Part shown: in pieces, positions 1 to 7,466 of the stretch
How positions within the stretch are numbered: position 1 is the first letter of the stretch
Layout: every line of letters begins with the position of its first letter
NCBI GenBank assembly: GCA_964498605.1
Contig: CAZCHK010000055.1
Location: forward strand, 1-12,629
Source of the DNA: JBGQAS01 sp964498605
GTDB lineage: Bacteria > Chloroflexota > Anaerolineae > Anaerolineales > Anaerolineaceae
DNA: 12,629 nucleotides
Direction: 5' to 3'
Notes under the pieces: generated by a model
Databases searched by the model: none
What the model saw: the letters and a program-made list of their open reading frames with translations, nothing else
What the model was told of the DNA's origin: nothing
Position numbers and translations under genes: made by a program

Positions 1-1
1 C

Positions 2-508
2 GGCCTAGTGCTTCGCGGCGTCGGGGAACGCCCGGCAGCGGCGTTTATTCGAGGAACGAACGTGAACCTTGTGCGTTACCTGTACACGGTGGTGGGTGGC
101 GCTTTGATCGGCATGGCAGGGCCTTTGTACTCGCTAGACTTGAAAAGAGGGTGGGCAGGCTCCCTCAGCGGCTTGGATGGCCTGGGGTGGATCATCCTGG
201 CCATTGTGATATTTGGGTCATGGCGCCCTTTTAGAGGAGCGCTGGGAGCTTATTTCTTTGTATTTCTGCAGGTCATCAGTATCAACATGCAGCATCAATT
301 CCCGCAGGTGAATACAAAGGTATTCCAGGTTGCTCCTTTCCCGATCATGATCCTGATCCTGCTTTTCGTCAACATCGGAAACGCTGAATGGGTGGACAGG
401 ACATTGGCCGGTCTTCCTGCGGACGCGCGAAAGGCAATTGCCTGGATTTTCAGAGTGATAAAAACCAACCCGCCGGGTTCGTTGGGAGTACCATTCGAAA
501 GTGAATAA
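2..508 (+). CDS. ABC transporter permease, nucleoside/simple-sugar type (3' part, 5' end outside window)
   Basis: C-terminal part of an inner-membrane permease of the BMP-dependent nucleoside/sugar ABC family (YufQ/COG1079-like). The reading frame is open to the window edge and the residues before the GTG at 8 (G-L) continue the family pattern, so that GTG is internal. The cytoplasmic coupling loop (V-G-E-R-P-A-A-A) matches the usual GENPxAA motif. Hydrophobic spans follow: YLYTVVGGALIGMAG, WIILAIVIFGSWRPFRGALGA, AYFFVFLQVI and FPIMILILLFVNIG. The GW-I-LA-VIFG-W-P segment is typical of the family. It would form part of the channel together with a second permease, an ATPase and a lipoprotein binding protein, presumably encoded upstream. 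The stop overlaps the next gene's GTG start by 8 nt, indicating co-transcription. Purine nucleosides are common substrates in the family, but the substrate here cannot be read from this fragment. Confidence 0.8.
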   Translation, partial: GLVLRGVGERPAAAFIRGTNVNLVRYLYTVVGGALIGMAGPLYSLDLKRGWAGSLSGLDGLGWIILAIVIFGSWRPFRGALGAYFFVFLQVISINMQHQFPQVNTKVFQVAPFPIMILILLFVNIGNAEWVDRTLAGLPADARKAIAWIFRVIKTNPPGSLGVPFESE

Positions 509-1760
509 AATGAATCCTTTTACCGGATACCAGTGCAGCATTTGTGGAAAAACATTTGATCATGACGATCGCATCTATACCTGCCCGTATGATGGGGGGA
601 ATCTTGATGTGATCCTGGACTACGGAGGAATTCGAAACGCGACAGACGAATCAGCCATTTGCGAGTCAACGGACTATTCTCTGTGGCGCTACCTGCCGCT
701 GTTGCCGGTACACGATCCGCATTGTGAAGGCACCTCGATGGGAATGGCCGGTTGGACTCCTGTCTATTCGCCTGCCGAACTTAAAAAGACGCTGGGATTG
801 CGATCCTTATGGATCAAGGATGAGGGCAGGAACCCTACCGCTTCATTCAAAGACAGAGCCAGTTCCATCGTCGTGGCAAGAGCCAGGGATATCAACGCTG
901 AAGTGATCGTTACCGCCTCTACGGGAAATGCCGGTGCGGCGTTGGCAGGGATGTCCGCGGCAATGGGTCAGAAAGCTGTGATTTTCGCTCCCGGAACCGC
1001 GCCTCAGGCTAAGATCGCGCAGCTGCTTGTGTACGGCGCGAAGGTGATCCTCGTGAGCGGTAATTATGACACGGCCTTTGACCTTGCCATCCAGGCAGCG
1101 AATGAATTTGGATGGTACTGCCGAAATACCGGATACAATCCATTCACAGCTGAGGGGAAAAAGACCGGCGCGTTTGAGATCTGGGAGCAGATTATTCGTT
1201 TGCAAAGATTTGAGAAACCCCTCAATGTGTTTGTCAGCGTCGGTGATGGCAACATCATTTCCGGCCTGCACAAGGGTTTTATAGACCTGCATAAGCTGGG
1301 CTGGCTGGAAAATATACCAAGATTGTTTGGCGTCCAATCAGAGAAATCGTCGGCTGTTGCCAACGCTTTTTCTGCTGGCACAGAAACCATACTGCCTGTT
1401 CGAGCTACTACGATAGCTGATAGTATCTCGGTTGATCTTCCTCGGGATGGCGTGAGAGCGGTCCGGGCAGCCAGAGAAACCAAAGGAAGATATATAACGG
1501 TTACGGATGAACAGATCATTGCGGCGATAGCCGAACTTGGGCGGGTTGGCATTTTTTCTGAGCCAGCAGGCTCTGCGGCGTACGCGGGACTAAAAAAAGC
1601 CATCAGCAGCGGATGTATCTCGGGTGAGGATCCAGTGGTCGTGATCAACACCGGCAATGGTTTGAAGGATATCAGGGCAGCCATGCTTGCCGTAGAGAAT
1701 GCGCCAATCATCGAACCCTCCATGAGTGCATTGAAAAAACACATGAGGATAGGTAAATGA
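501..1760 (+). CDS. thrC: threonine synthase-like PLP-dependent enzyme (fold type II)
   Basis: A 419-residue cytoplasmic PLP enzyme. Threonine synthase converts O-phosphohomoserine to threonine; relatives act as dehydratases or ammonia-lyases. The N-terminus carries a zinc-ribbon-like element with C12-x2-C15 and C28, where the usual fourth Cys is Asp31 (CPYD). The Schiff-base lysine is K117 in NPTASFKDR. The asparagine loop TASTGNAG lies at 138-145. A glycine loop VGDGNI at 247-252 would hold the cofactor phosphate. The tail motif NTGNGLKD is characteristic of threonine synthases. The start could be GTG 501, overlapping the permease, or ATG 510 in the same frame; neither has a clear Shine-Dalgarno. 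The stop overlaps the glycosyltransferase ATG (ATGA). The neighbours (permease, second PLP enzyme, and a hydantoinase past the terminator) leave room for a catabolic role instead of threonine synthesis. Family is confident; substrate is not. Confidence 0.8.
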   Translation: MNKMNPFTGYQCSICGKTFDHDDRIYTCPYDGGNLDVILDYGGIRNATDESAICESTDYSLWRYLPLLPVHDPHCEGTSMGMAGWTPVYSPAELKKTLGLRSLWIKDEGRNPTASFKDRASSIVVARARDINAEVIVTASTGNAGAALAGMSAAMGQKAVIFAPGTAPQAKIAQLLVYGAKVILVSGNYDTAFDLAIQAANEFGWYCRNTGYNPFTAEGKKTGAFEIWEQIIRLQRFEKPLNVFVSVGDGNIISGLHKGFIDLHKLGWLENIPRLFGVQSEKSSAVANAFSAGTETILPVRATTIADSISVDLPRDGVRAVRAARETKGRYITVTDEQIIAAIAELGRVGIFSEPAGSAAYAGLKKAISSGCISGEDPVVVINTGNGLKDIRAAMLAVENAPIIEPSMSALKKHMRIGK

Positions 1761-2728
1761 GACCAAAATACTCGATCATTGCTCCTGTATATAATGAAGA
1801 AGAGAGTTTAGCGCAACTCTATAAGCGAATATCCACGGTGATGCAGCCAGCCAAGGATCCTTGGGAACTGGTCATTGTCGATGATGGGTCAAACGACAGG
1901 TCCTCTGAGATGATCCGCGAGCTGGCGAAGAAGGATAAAAAGATCAGGCCGGTGATATTTGCGCGCAATTTTGGACATCAGATCGCTGTCACCGCCGGAT
2001 TGGATTACTGCCGGGGTGAAGCGGCGATCATCATAGACGCTGACCTGCAGGACCCCCCCGAAGTGATACTGGAGATGATTGAAAAATGGAAGGAAGGGTA
2101 TCGGGTTGTCTACGCTGTGCGTAAGGCAAGGGAAGGCGAGTCCTGGTTTAAGAAAACGACGGCCAGTTTCTTTTACCGGATGATCAGCCGTATTACCGAT
2201 ATTAAAATTCCTTTGGACAGCGGCGATTTCCGTTTATTGGATCGCAAAGTGATCGATGTGATGGGAACGATGCGTGAGCGGCACCGATTTCTGAGAGGCA
2301 TGTCAACATGGGTCGGATTCAGGCAGATCGGCGTTGAATACGACCGGGCAGCCAGATACGCCGGAGAGACCAAGTATCCATTGAAAAAGATGGTCAAACT
2401 GGCTCTGAATGCATTGACCAGCTTTTCATATTTTCCATTACAGCTGGCGACCATCACTGGATTCATCATTGCGCTGCTGTCCATGCTGGCGATCATCGTG
2501 GTGATCATTTTGAGATTGACAAACACCGAGACACTGCTGGGGCAGGCGACAACCTTGGTCGCTGTGCTGTTCATGGGGGGCATTCAATTGATTTTTCTTG
2601 GAATTCTTGGTGAATATATCGGGCGAATTTATGATGAAGCCAAAGGCAGGCCGCTTTATGTTGTAAGCGAAACACCGGAGGACTACGTTGGTAAAGAATA
2701 TCATAAAAGTAAGCAATCTGCAAAATAG
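1757..2728 (+). CDS. membrane-anchored family 2 glycosyltransferase (GtrB/ArnC/DPM-like)
   Basis: A 323-residue GT2 enzyme of the polyprenyl-phosphate glycosyltransferase type. The family moves a sugar from a nucleotide donor to undecaprenyl- or dolichyl-phosphate at the cytoplasmic membrane face. The GT-A domain starts with IIAPVYNEEESL (7-18) and VIVDDGSNDRS (39-49). The metal-binding DxD is D94-A-D96 within DADLQDPPE, and SGDFRLLDR follows at 155-163. A basic stretch (RAARYAGETKYPLKKM) precedes two membrane helices at about 227-252 and 266-285. The tail contains GEYIGRIYDEAKGRPLY, diagnostic of the GtrB/YkcC subgroup. The ATG overlaps the preceding stop as ATGA, with GAGG at 1745-1748 as ribosome site. 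It sits oddly between two PLP enzymes. Likely product is a lipid-linked sugar for envelope modification, but no flippase or acceptor enzyme is visible here. Confidence 0.88.
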   Translation: MRPKYSIIAPVYNEEESLAQLYKRISTVMQPAKDPWELVIVDDGSNDRSSEMIRELAKKDKKIRPVIFARNFGHQIAVTAGLDYCRGEAAIIIDADLQDPPEVILEMIEKWKEGYRVVYAVRKAREGESWFKKTTASFFYRMISRITDIKIPLDSGDFRLLDRKVIDVMGTMRERHRFLRGMSTWVGFRQIGVEYDRAARYAGETKYPLKKMVKLALNALTSFSYFPLQLATITGFIIALLSMLAIIVVIILRLTNTETLLGQATTLVAVLFMGGIQLIFLGILGEYIGRIYDEAKGRPLYVVSETPEDYVGKEYHKSKQSAK

Positions 2729-2732
2729 GAGA
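2727..2732 (+). promoter_or_regulatory. ribosome binding site deciding the start at ATG 2738
   Basis: AGGAGA lies 5 nt before ATG 2738, a good spacing. The in-frame TTG at 2735 would leave only 2 nt, so the ATG is preferred. The site overlaps the last base of the glycosyltransferase TAG stop, so translation is probably coupled. Confidence 0.7.
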
Positions 2733-2737
2733 AATTG

Positions 2738-4204
2738 ATGTCCAAGATCGAGTTGACCATTCACAAAGAAAGGCTGGAGCGTACTGTAAAGAGGGCGCGC
2801 GAACGCAATATCATCGTGCCGACCTTCGAGCAGCAAAGGGATCCGAGCAAGATCCCGGCAGGGATATTGGATGAATTGCGATCCATTGGACTGTGGGACA
2901 TTCACCCGCGTAATCTATTTCGGATAACCTGGAAGAATGAGCCCAAAGCCAGTGGGGGCGGTTTTGGTGGTGTGAACTATTTTGAATTGCCAAGCGCACT
3001 GACTGGTGTAAATGCCCGCATCATCGTGCTGGTTGGAAAATGGTTTCCCACAGGCGCTCATAAAGTCGGGGCTTGTTTTGGATGTCTGGTTCCCAGGCTT
3101 GTCACTGGCCAGTTCGATCCCACGACACAAAAAGCTGTCTGGCCATCTACAGGTAACTACTGCCGCGGGGGTGCCTACGATGCCACGCTGCTGGCTTGCG
3201 AGTCGATCGCGATATTGCCGGAGGGGATGAGCAAAGAGCGATTTGATTGGCTGAAATCGGTCGCCGGGGAAGTCATCCCCACGCCGGGCAGCGAATCCAA
3301 TGTTAAAGAAATCTTTGATAAATGCTGGGAGTTACGCAAATCCGGTCAGGACCTGATGATCTTCAACCAGTTCGAAGAATTTGGAAATTACCTGTGGCAT
3401 TATGATATCACCGGTCACGCCATGGAGGAGGTTCTCAAACAGGTCATGGTACCAGGGGACGAATACCGCGGTGTGGCATTGACGACGGGATCCGCGGGAA
3501 CGATCGGCTGCGGGGATTATATGAAACAGATTTTCCCGACGAGCAAGATTGTAGCCAGTGAAGCACTTCAATGCCCGACATTGATGGAAAACGGATTTGG
3601 CTCGCATCGCATAGAGGGTATCGGAGACAAGCACGTACCGTGGATCCACAATGTAAAGAACACCGACATGCTGGTCGCGATCGATGATGATGCCGTTGTC
3701 AACATCATGCGCTTGTTCAACGAACCTGCCGGTCGGGAGTACCTGGCGAAGAAAGGTGTCGATGCCGACACTCTCCAGAAGCTGGACCTGCTGGGTTTTT
3801 CGGGAATCGCCAACATGCTGTCAGCGGTCAAATTCGCCAAATACTACGAACTGGGGAACAACGACATCGTTCTGACTGTTCTCACCGATTCAATGGAATT
3901 GTACGGAAGCCGAATCCATGAATATCGAAATCAATATGGGGAATTTTCAGCCTCGCATGCTGCTGAAGCATTCGCCCGCGATCTACACGGTGTGAAGACC
4001 GACCACCTTTTGGAGCTGACGTACGAAAGCCGCAGACGCGTGCATAACCTGAAATACTATACCTGGGTCGAGCAGCAGGGAAAAACTTATGAAGAGATCC
4101 TGGCACAGTGGTATCAGCAGGACTATTGGACCGAATTACAATCCCAGATCCCCGAGTTTGATGCCTTGATCAATGAGTTCAATGCAAAAGTTGGTCTGAT
4201 CTGA
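2738..4204 (+). CDS. PLP-dependent enzyme with TrpB/cysteine-synthase-like core
   Basis: A 488-residue protein of the tryptophan-synthase-beta-like PLP superfamily (fold type II), often annotated only as a PLP-dependent protein. K109 in FPTGAHKVGACFG is the expected Schiff-base lysine; GAHK is the TrpB-style context. STGNYCRGG (137-145) corresponds to the substrate-carboxylate loop. TTGSAGTIGCGDY (249-261) is the phosphate-binding glycine loop. GSHRIEGIGDKHVP (288-301) resembles the cysteine-synthase HKIQGIG segment. The first 90 residues and the last 130 are extensions beyond the common core (cysteine synthase is about 310 residues). The last gene of its operon, it is followed 12 nt later by a terminator hairpin. 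The reaction is unknown: beta-elimination or replacement on an amino-acid substrate is likely from the fold. Its pairing with a second PLP enzyme and a downstream hydantoinase suggests amino-acid products of ureide or purine breakdown (inference). Confidence 0.82.
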   Translation: MSKIELTIHKERLERTVKRARERNIIVPTFEQQRDPSKIPAGILDELRSIGLWDIHPRNLFRITWKNEPKASGGGFGGVNYFELPSALTGVNARIIVLVGKWFPTGAHKVGACFGCLVPRLVTGQFDPTTQKAVWPSTGNYCRGGAYDATLLACESIAILPEGMSKERFDWLKSVAGEVIPTPGSESNVKEIFDKCWELRKSGQDLMIFNQFEEFGNYLWHYDITGHAMEEVLKQVMVPGDEYRGVALTTGSAGTIGCGDYMKQIFPTSKIVASEALQCPTLMENGFGSHRIEGIGDKHVPWIHNVKNTDMLVAIDDDAVVNIMRLFNEPAGREYLAKKGVDADTLQKLDLLGFSGIANMLSAVKFAKYYELGNNDIVLTVLTDSMELYGSRIHEYRNQYGEFSASHAAEAFARDLHGVKTDHLLELTYESRRRVHNLKYYTWVEQQGKTYEEILAQWYQQDYWTELQSQIPEFDALINEFNAKVGLI

Positions 4205-4216
4205 GTGCTTGACGAA

Positions 4217-4244
4217 AGCGGGGAGGGAAACTTTCCTCCCCGCT
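4217..4244 (+). terminator. intrinsic-terminator-like hairpin closing the first operon
   Basis: A perfect 10-bp GC-rich stem, AGCGGGGAGG pairing with CCTCCCCGCT, around an 8-nt loop (GAAACTTT) that can close two more pairs. It lies just after the TGA at 4204. The following tract (TGTTGAATTGTT) is only moderately T-rich, so termination may be incomplete, leaving some read-through to the hydantoinase operon. Confidence 0.75.
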
Positions 4245-4263
4245 GTTGAATTGTTCCATACGC

Positions 4264-4269
4264 TATAAT
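4264..4269 (+). promoter_or_regulatory. putative -10 box of the hydantoinase operon promoter
   Basis: A perfect TATAAT 20 nt after the terminator, in the only sizable gap of this part of the window. No good -35 is seen at 16-18 bp: the closest TTG-type hexamer, TTGAAT at 4246-4251, leaves only 12 bp. There is no extended TGn motif. If used, transcription would start near 4276 and give a leader of about 170 nt. An activator-dependent promoter would fit the weak -35 (inference). Confidence 0.5.
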
Positions 4270-4354
4270 TTATTAAGATTGTGAAGTAGTTTAATTGATC
4301 CTGGAGATTGGACTTGGTCGAGCGCGTTCCTTCTGCCTTGGAAAAGGAAATCCT

Positions 4355-4405
4355 ATGAAAACTGAAACGGATTGCTGCGATGGGATCAGCGGTTCGAAGG
4401 ATTGA
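4355..4405 (+). CDS. putative 16-codon leader peptide upstream of the hydantoinase
   Basis: ATG 4355 is preceded by AAGGA at 4345-4349 with good spacing, stronger than for many full genes here. It encodes MKTETDCCDGISGSKD and stops at TGA 4403. The peptide holds adjacent Cys codons (TGC TGC). Its ribosome site lies in the 3' arm of a small hairpin: TTCCTT 4327-4332 pairs with AAGGAA 4344-4349. A second imperfect stem (4371-4377 with 4387-4393) lies inside the ORF. The layout of promoter, leader ORF, then structural gene resembles an attenuation or translation-coupling leader. It may equally be chance, since short ORFs are common. The remainder of the 240-nt gap holds only the terminator, the -10 box and this leader; no tRNA, T-box or riboswitch core was recognised. 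Confidence 0.3.
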   Translation: MKTETDCCDGISGSKD

Positions 4406-4444
4406 AGGGCATACCTTGTCAACAGGGAGCATACTGGAGCAGCT

Positions 4445-5860
4445 ATGCTGATTTTGATCAAAGACGGGATCTGCGTGAATGCTGATACGACCGTGTCCGC
4501 GGATATTCTGATCGAGGGCGAAAAAATTGTCAAGCTGGAGGACAGGATTTCTTCGACTGAAGAGATGCAGGTGATCGATGCGCGGGGGAAATTCATCATG
4601 CCGGGAGGAGTGGATGTGCATGTGCATCTGGATTTGCCCATGTTTGATACGGTCTCTTCAGATGATCATTACACCGGTCACAAAGCCGCGGCATTTGGCG
4701 GTACCACCACCGTGATTGATTTTGTTCCGCAGAACGATATACATCTTCAAAAAAACCTTGATGTATGGCATGCGAAGGCGGATCATAAAGCGGCGATCGA
4801 TTTTGGATTTCACATGAATATCACCCAGCTGGATGCTCAGGTGGAGCGTGAAATTCCTTTGCTGGTTCATGAAGGCGTAACCAGCGTGAAGGTTTTTACG
4901 GCGTACAATAAACGCCTGCGGTTGGCGGATGGCGAAATCTTTCGAGTGTTGAGGGTGGCGGGAAAGAACGGCATCCTTACCATGCTCCATGCTGAGAACG
5001 GTGATGTCGTTGACCTGCTGGTTTCTGAAGCGCTGGGTCGGGGAGACAAATCCCCGGACTGGCACGTGAAAACCCGACCTGCCTGGGGTGCTGTGGAGAG
5101 TGCGCTGCGCGGGTTCAGCCTGGCAGCCATGGCGGATGCGCCTTTGTATCTTGTGCACATGAACACGGCGGGCGAACTGGATCAGCTGGCCTATGCGCGG
5201 TCCAGGGGTTTACCGGTAATGGGCGAAACTTGTCCGCATTACCTGCTTTTCACCGACGAGAAGCTGTCTCTCCCGGACGCGGTAAAATGGATCTGCAGTC
5301 CGCCGCTGAGAACCGCGGCTGACAATGAAGCCTTATGGCGTGGGCTTGAGGAGGGGGGGATTCAAACCGTGGCTACCGATCACTGCCCGTTTTTCTACGA
5401 CGGAACCAGGGCGATCGAGTATGAAGACAAACAGGTGAAGATTCCTGGCAAGGAACTTGGCAGCGGAGACTTTACGAAAATCCCGAATGGGCTGCCCGGG
5501 GTGGGGGATCGGCTGCCAGTTCTCTGGACGAAGGGAGTAACGGAAGGCAGACTATCCGTGAATCACTTCGTTGATCTGGTGAGCACAACGCCTGCGAAAA
5601 TATTCGGCATGTATCCCCAAAAAGGGTTGCTGGCAGTGGGATCGGATGCTGATATTGTTGTGTGGGATCCCACCCGGGAATTGGAATATGGGATATCCTT
5701 CGCAAAACACAGGACGGATTACAACCTGTACGAAGGAATGAAGCTCAAAGGGTTTCCAGAGAAGGTGTTCTTAAGAGGCACCTGCATTGTAGATCATGGA
5801 GAATGGCTAGGTCGCCCAGGAATGGGACAATTCATACGGCGGAATCCTTTTCACCTGTAA
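4445..5860 (+). CDS. hydA: D-hydantoinase / dihydropyrimidinase family amidohydrolase
   Basis: A 471-residue cytoplasmic metal-dependent cyclic amidohydrolase, normal length for the family. It opens hydantoin or dihydropyrimidine rings to N-carbamoyl amino acids. The binuclear metal site is complete: H59-x-H61 (PGGVDVHVHLD), the carboxylated lysine K149 in SVKVFTAY, H182 (MLHAEN), H238 (LVHMNT) and D312 (ATDHCPF). Y154 in the AY pair matches the catalytic tyrosine. GETCPHYL (260-267) is also typical. The start has GGAG at 4436-4439, 5 nt upstream. Allantoinase and dihydroorotase are less likely because the SxKxFxAY and TCPHYL patterns are hydantoinase-like. It is the first full gene after a promoter. 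The next gene begins 10 nt after its stop with no terminator, so it is probably co-transcribed with the membrane genes. The native substrate (hydantoin, dihydropyrimidine or another purine-derived ureide) is not determined. Confidence 0.9.
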   Translation: MLILIKDGICVNADTTVSADILIEGEKIVKLEDRISSTEEMQVIDARGKFIMPGGVDVHVHLDLPMFDTVSSDDHYTGHKAAAFGGTTTVIDFVPQNDIHLQKNLDVWHAKADHKAAIDFGFHMNITQLDAQVEREIPLLVHEGVTSVKVFTAYNKRLRLADGEIFRVLRVAGKNGILTMLHAENGDVVDLLVSEALGRGDKSPDWHVKTRPAWGAVESALRGFSLAAMADAPLYLVHMNTAGELDQLAYARSRGLPVMGETCPHYLLFTDEKLSLPDAVKWICSPPLRTAADNEALWRGLEEGGIQTVATDHCPFFYDGTRAIEYEDKQVKIPGKELGSGDFTKIPNGLPGVGDRLPVLWTKGVTEGRLSVNHFVDLVSTTPAKIFGMYPQKGLLAVGSDADIVVWDPTRELEYGISFAKHRTDYNLYEGMKLKGFPEKVFLRGTCIVDHGEWLGRPGMGQFIRRNPFHL

Positions 5861-5870
5861 ACGAGACAGC

Positions 5871-7466
5871 ATGTCCCTATTTTTACCAGTCATCATTCTC
5901 GTTTCTGCTTATTTGATTGTTCAATTACTTCATTGGACAAGGCCCGGCACACATTGGGATTGGATCATCAGCATCGGATCATTAGCTGGTGTCTGGCTGT
6001 ACCTGATGGCTGTTCCGCTTCAATCATTCAAAGCAGTAGTGGTAGCTTCCTGGATACCCGGTTCCGGGAGGGAAATCTCTCTGGGATTCAGCATGACAGA
6101 AGTCAGCTGGATGGTTCTGATCTTATTGACAGCGTACTTTTCAACCTGCCTGATCGTTTCAGTGGTTTCTGCAAAGCTGGAACAAGAAACGATCGAATGG
6201 CATAATGCTTTACTGCTGCTTGCCGGGGTATATTTCGTCTTGGTTTCAGCAGATATCGTCACAATCGCTATCGGCCTGTCCCTCATGGACCTCACCGAAC
6301 TGTCTCACGATCTTTATTTTCACCGTGAAGCGCAGCAAGGCAATGCAAACGCTGTGACAGCCTACTTCTGGAAGTTATTGAGCGTCATGCTGATGGTCGG
6401 ATTGATCCTGCTGAACATCTCGGGAAAAAATGAAGCGCTGTCATTGGCCATTTCAGCAAAACATGCGGTTTTCCTGCTCATCGCATTTATCATCAGGATG
6501 TTTCTCTGGAGAAACACTCACAGTGATGCATCATGCTTAACCAGGGCCAATTTCCATCAAAAATTAATCCACCCATCCGCCATCGCGGTCTCTATGGCTG
6601 TACTGAGCAGGTTCTCCTTTTCAGAGGTGGATACTCAGGCAGGAACGATGCTCACAATTGGCCTGATGAGTCTGGTGATCATTGTGATGATGTTTGCGCG
6701 AAAACAGTTACTATCTACTGGAAGTTTTCAATTAGCATCATGGGTCTTTTTCTGCGGGGTCGCGCTCTGTGTAGTACATGGCATGAATCTGACGGCTGGC
6801 TATTGGACAGCCTCTTTCTTAGCGTATCAAGCGGGTTTGTCCCTGTTCAGTGAAAGCCATAAGCGCTATAGTTGGATAGCGTTGTTTTTGTTGATCCTGC
6901 CCATTGGATTTCCCTTCAATCCATTTTCTCCCATGTGGGAAGTGTTGAACATCTTGGGCTGGGTGGTGGGAGCCCTGCTTCTGGGATTCATGGCGCTTTT
7001 GGTCTTTTCATCGATCAAATATGTGTTTCAGGAAGAGAGAAGGATCATTCAACCAACTGGGGGGATGCGTTCAGTCTATATTGCTGCGCTTGTGATGTTT
7101 GGGGGCAGCCAGTGGGTGCTAACGCTGGCAGCAGCAAATACGTACAAGGCGCAACAAAAATGGTGGTTGGGTTCGATCTGTGTGCTGTTGGGTGTTGGGA
7201 TTTTCCTTATCTGGAAACTGAACATTCGAAAGGCACAAGATTATTCACCTGCAAACGAAGACGATCAAATTCACTCGGTTCCAGGTAAAAAACCCATTGA
7301 GAAGGTCATACATTACGCGAGGAATGGTCTGACAAGGCTATTCGGGCTGTGTAATTTTGGCATTGATTTTCTTGCGAAGATTCAGGAAGATGAATCATGG
7401 CTGTTGTGGTCCATTTTATTCGTGGCATTGTTGATTTCACTGGTGGGCAGTGGAGTGATCAAGTGA
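5871..7466 (+). CDS. divergent complex I/Mrp antiporter-like membrane protein (large subunit 1)
   Basis: A 531-residue integral membrane protein with roughly 14-15 hydrophobic spans, similar in outline to NuoL/NuoM/HyfB/MrpA-type proton-translocating subunits. Two features support this. The span LVSADIVTIAIGLSLMDL (124-141) matches the TM5 region, where canonical subunits have a WE motif. The tail (about 490-528, IQEDESWLLWSILFVALL) resembles the C-terminal amphipathic helix plus final TM seen in some NuoL-like proteins. The essential TM5 Glu appears as Asp140 (with E143 nearby) and the TM7 Lys appears as Arg209 (IAFIIRMFLW). Overall conservation is weak, so similarity was judged from pattern only. 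A soluble loop lies at about 452-490. The ATG has only a poor ribosome site and follows the hydantoinase stop by 10 nt. The stop overlaps the next GTG as GTGA. Function is probably ion transport or a structural membrane-arm role. Confidence 0.6.
   Translation: MSLFLPVIILVSAYLIVQLLHWTRPGTHWDWIISIGSLAGVWLYLMAVPLQSFKAVVVASWIPGSGREISLGFSMTEVSWMVLILLTAYFSTCLIVSVVSAKLEQETIEWHNALLLLAGVYFVLVSADIVTIAIGLSLMDLTELSHDLYFHREAQQGNANAVTAYFWKLLSVMLMVGLILLNISGKNEALSLAISAKHAVFLLIAFIIRMFLWRNTHSDASCLTRANFHQKLIHPSAIAVSMAVLSRFSFSEVDTQAGTMLTIGLMSLVIIVMMFARKQLLSTGSFQLASWVFFCGVALCVVHGMNLTAGYWTASFLAYQAGLSLFSESHKRYSWIALFLLILPIGFPFNPFSPMWEVLNILGWVVGALLLGFMALLVFSSIKYVFQEERRIIQPTGGMRSVYIAALVMFGGSQWVLTLAAANTYKAQQKWWLGSICVLLGVGIFLIWKLNIRKAQDYSPANEDDQIHSVPGKKPIEKVIHYARNGLTRLFGLCNFGIDFLAKIQEDESWLLWSILFVALLISLVGSGVIK
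7452..7455 (+). promoter_or_regulatory. ribosome binding site supporting the GTG start at 7463
   Basis: GGAG lies 7 nt before GTG 7463, whose GTGA overlaps the previous stop. An in-frame ATG at 7397 would give a 70-nt overlap and a non-hydrophobic, poorly supported N-terminus, so the GTG is preferred. Confidence 0.65.

Noticed and set aside
8..10. GTG as the start of the permease gene
   Set aside because: The frame is open to the window edge and upstream codons (Gly-Leu) fit the family; the gene is cut by the window.
218..1744. Long minus-strand open frames opposite the permease and threonine synthase-like gene
   Set aside because: They mirror well-supported plus-strand genes, have no recognisable domain and no promoter; typical shadow frames.
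1790..1795. TATAAT box near the start of the glycosyltransferase
   Set aside because: It encodes the conserved VYNEE segment of the GT2 domain and has no -35 partner; likely coincidental.
4270..4444. Riboswitch or T-box in the hydantoinase leader
   Set aside because: No T-box core and no purine, TPP, glycine or other aptamer pattern was recognised by eye; only short, imperfect hairpins were found.
7397..7462. ATG 7397 as start of the small membrane protein
   Set aside because: It would overlap the upstream gene by 70 nt; GTG 7463 has a GGAG site and a coupled GTGA overlap.
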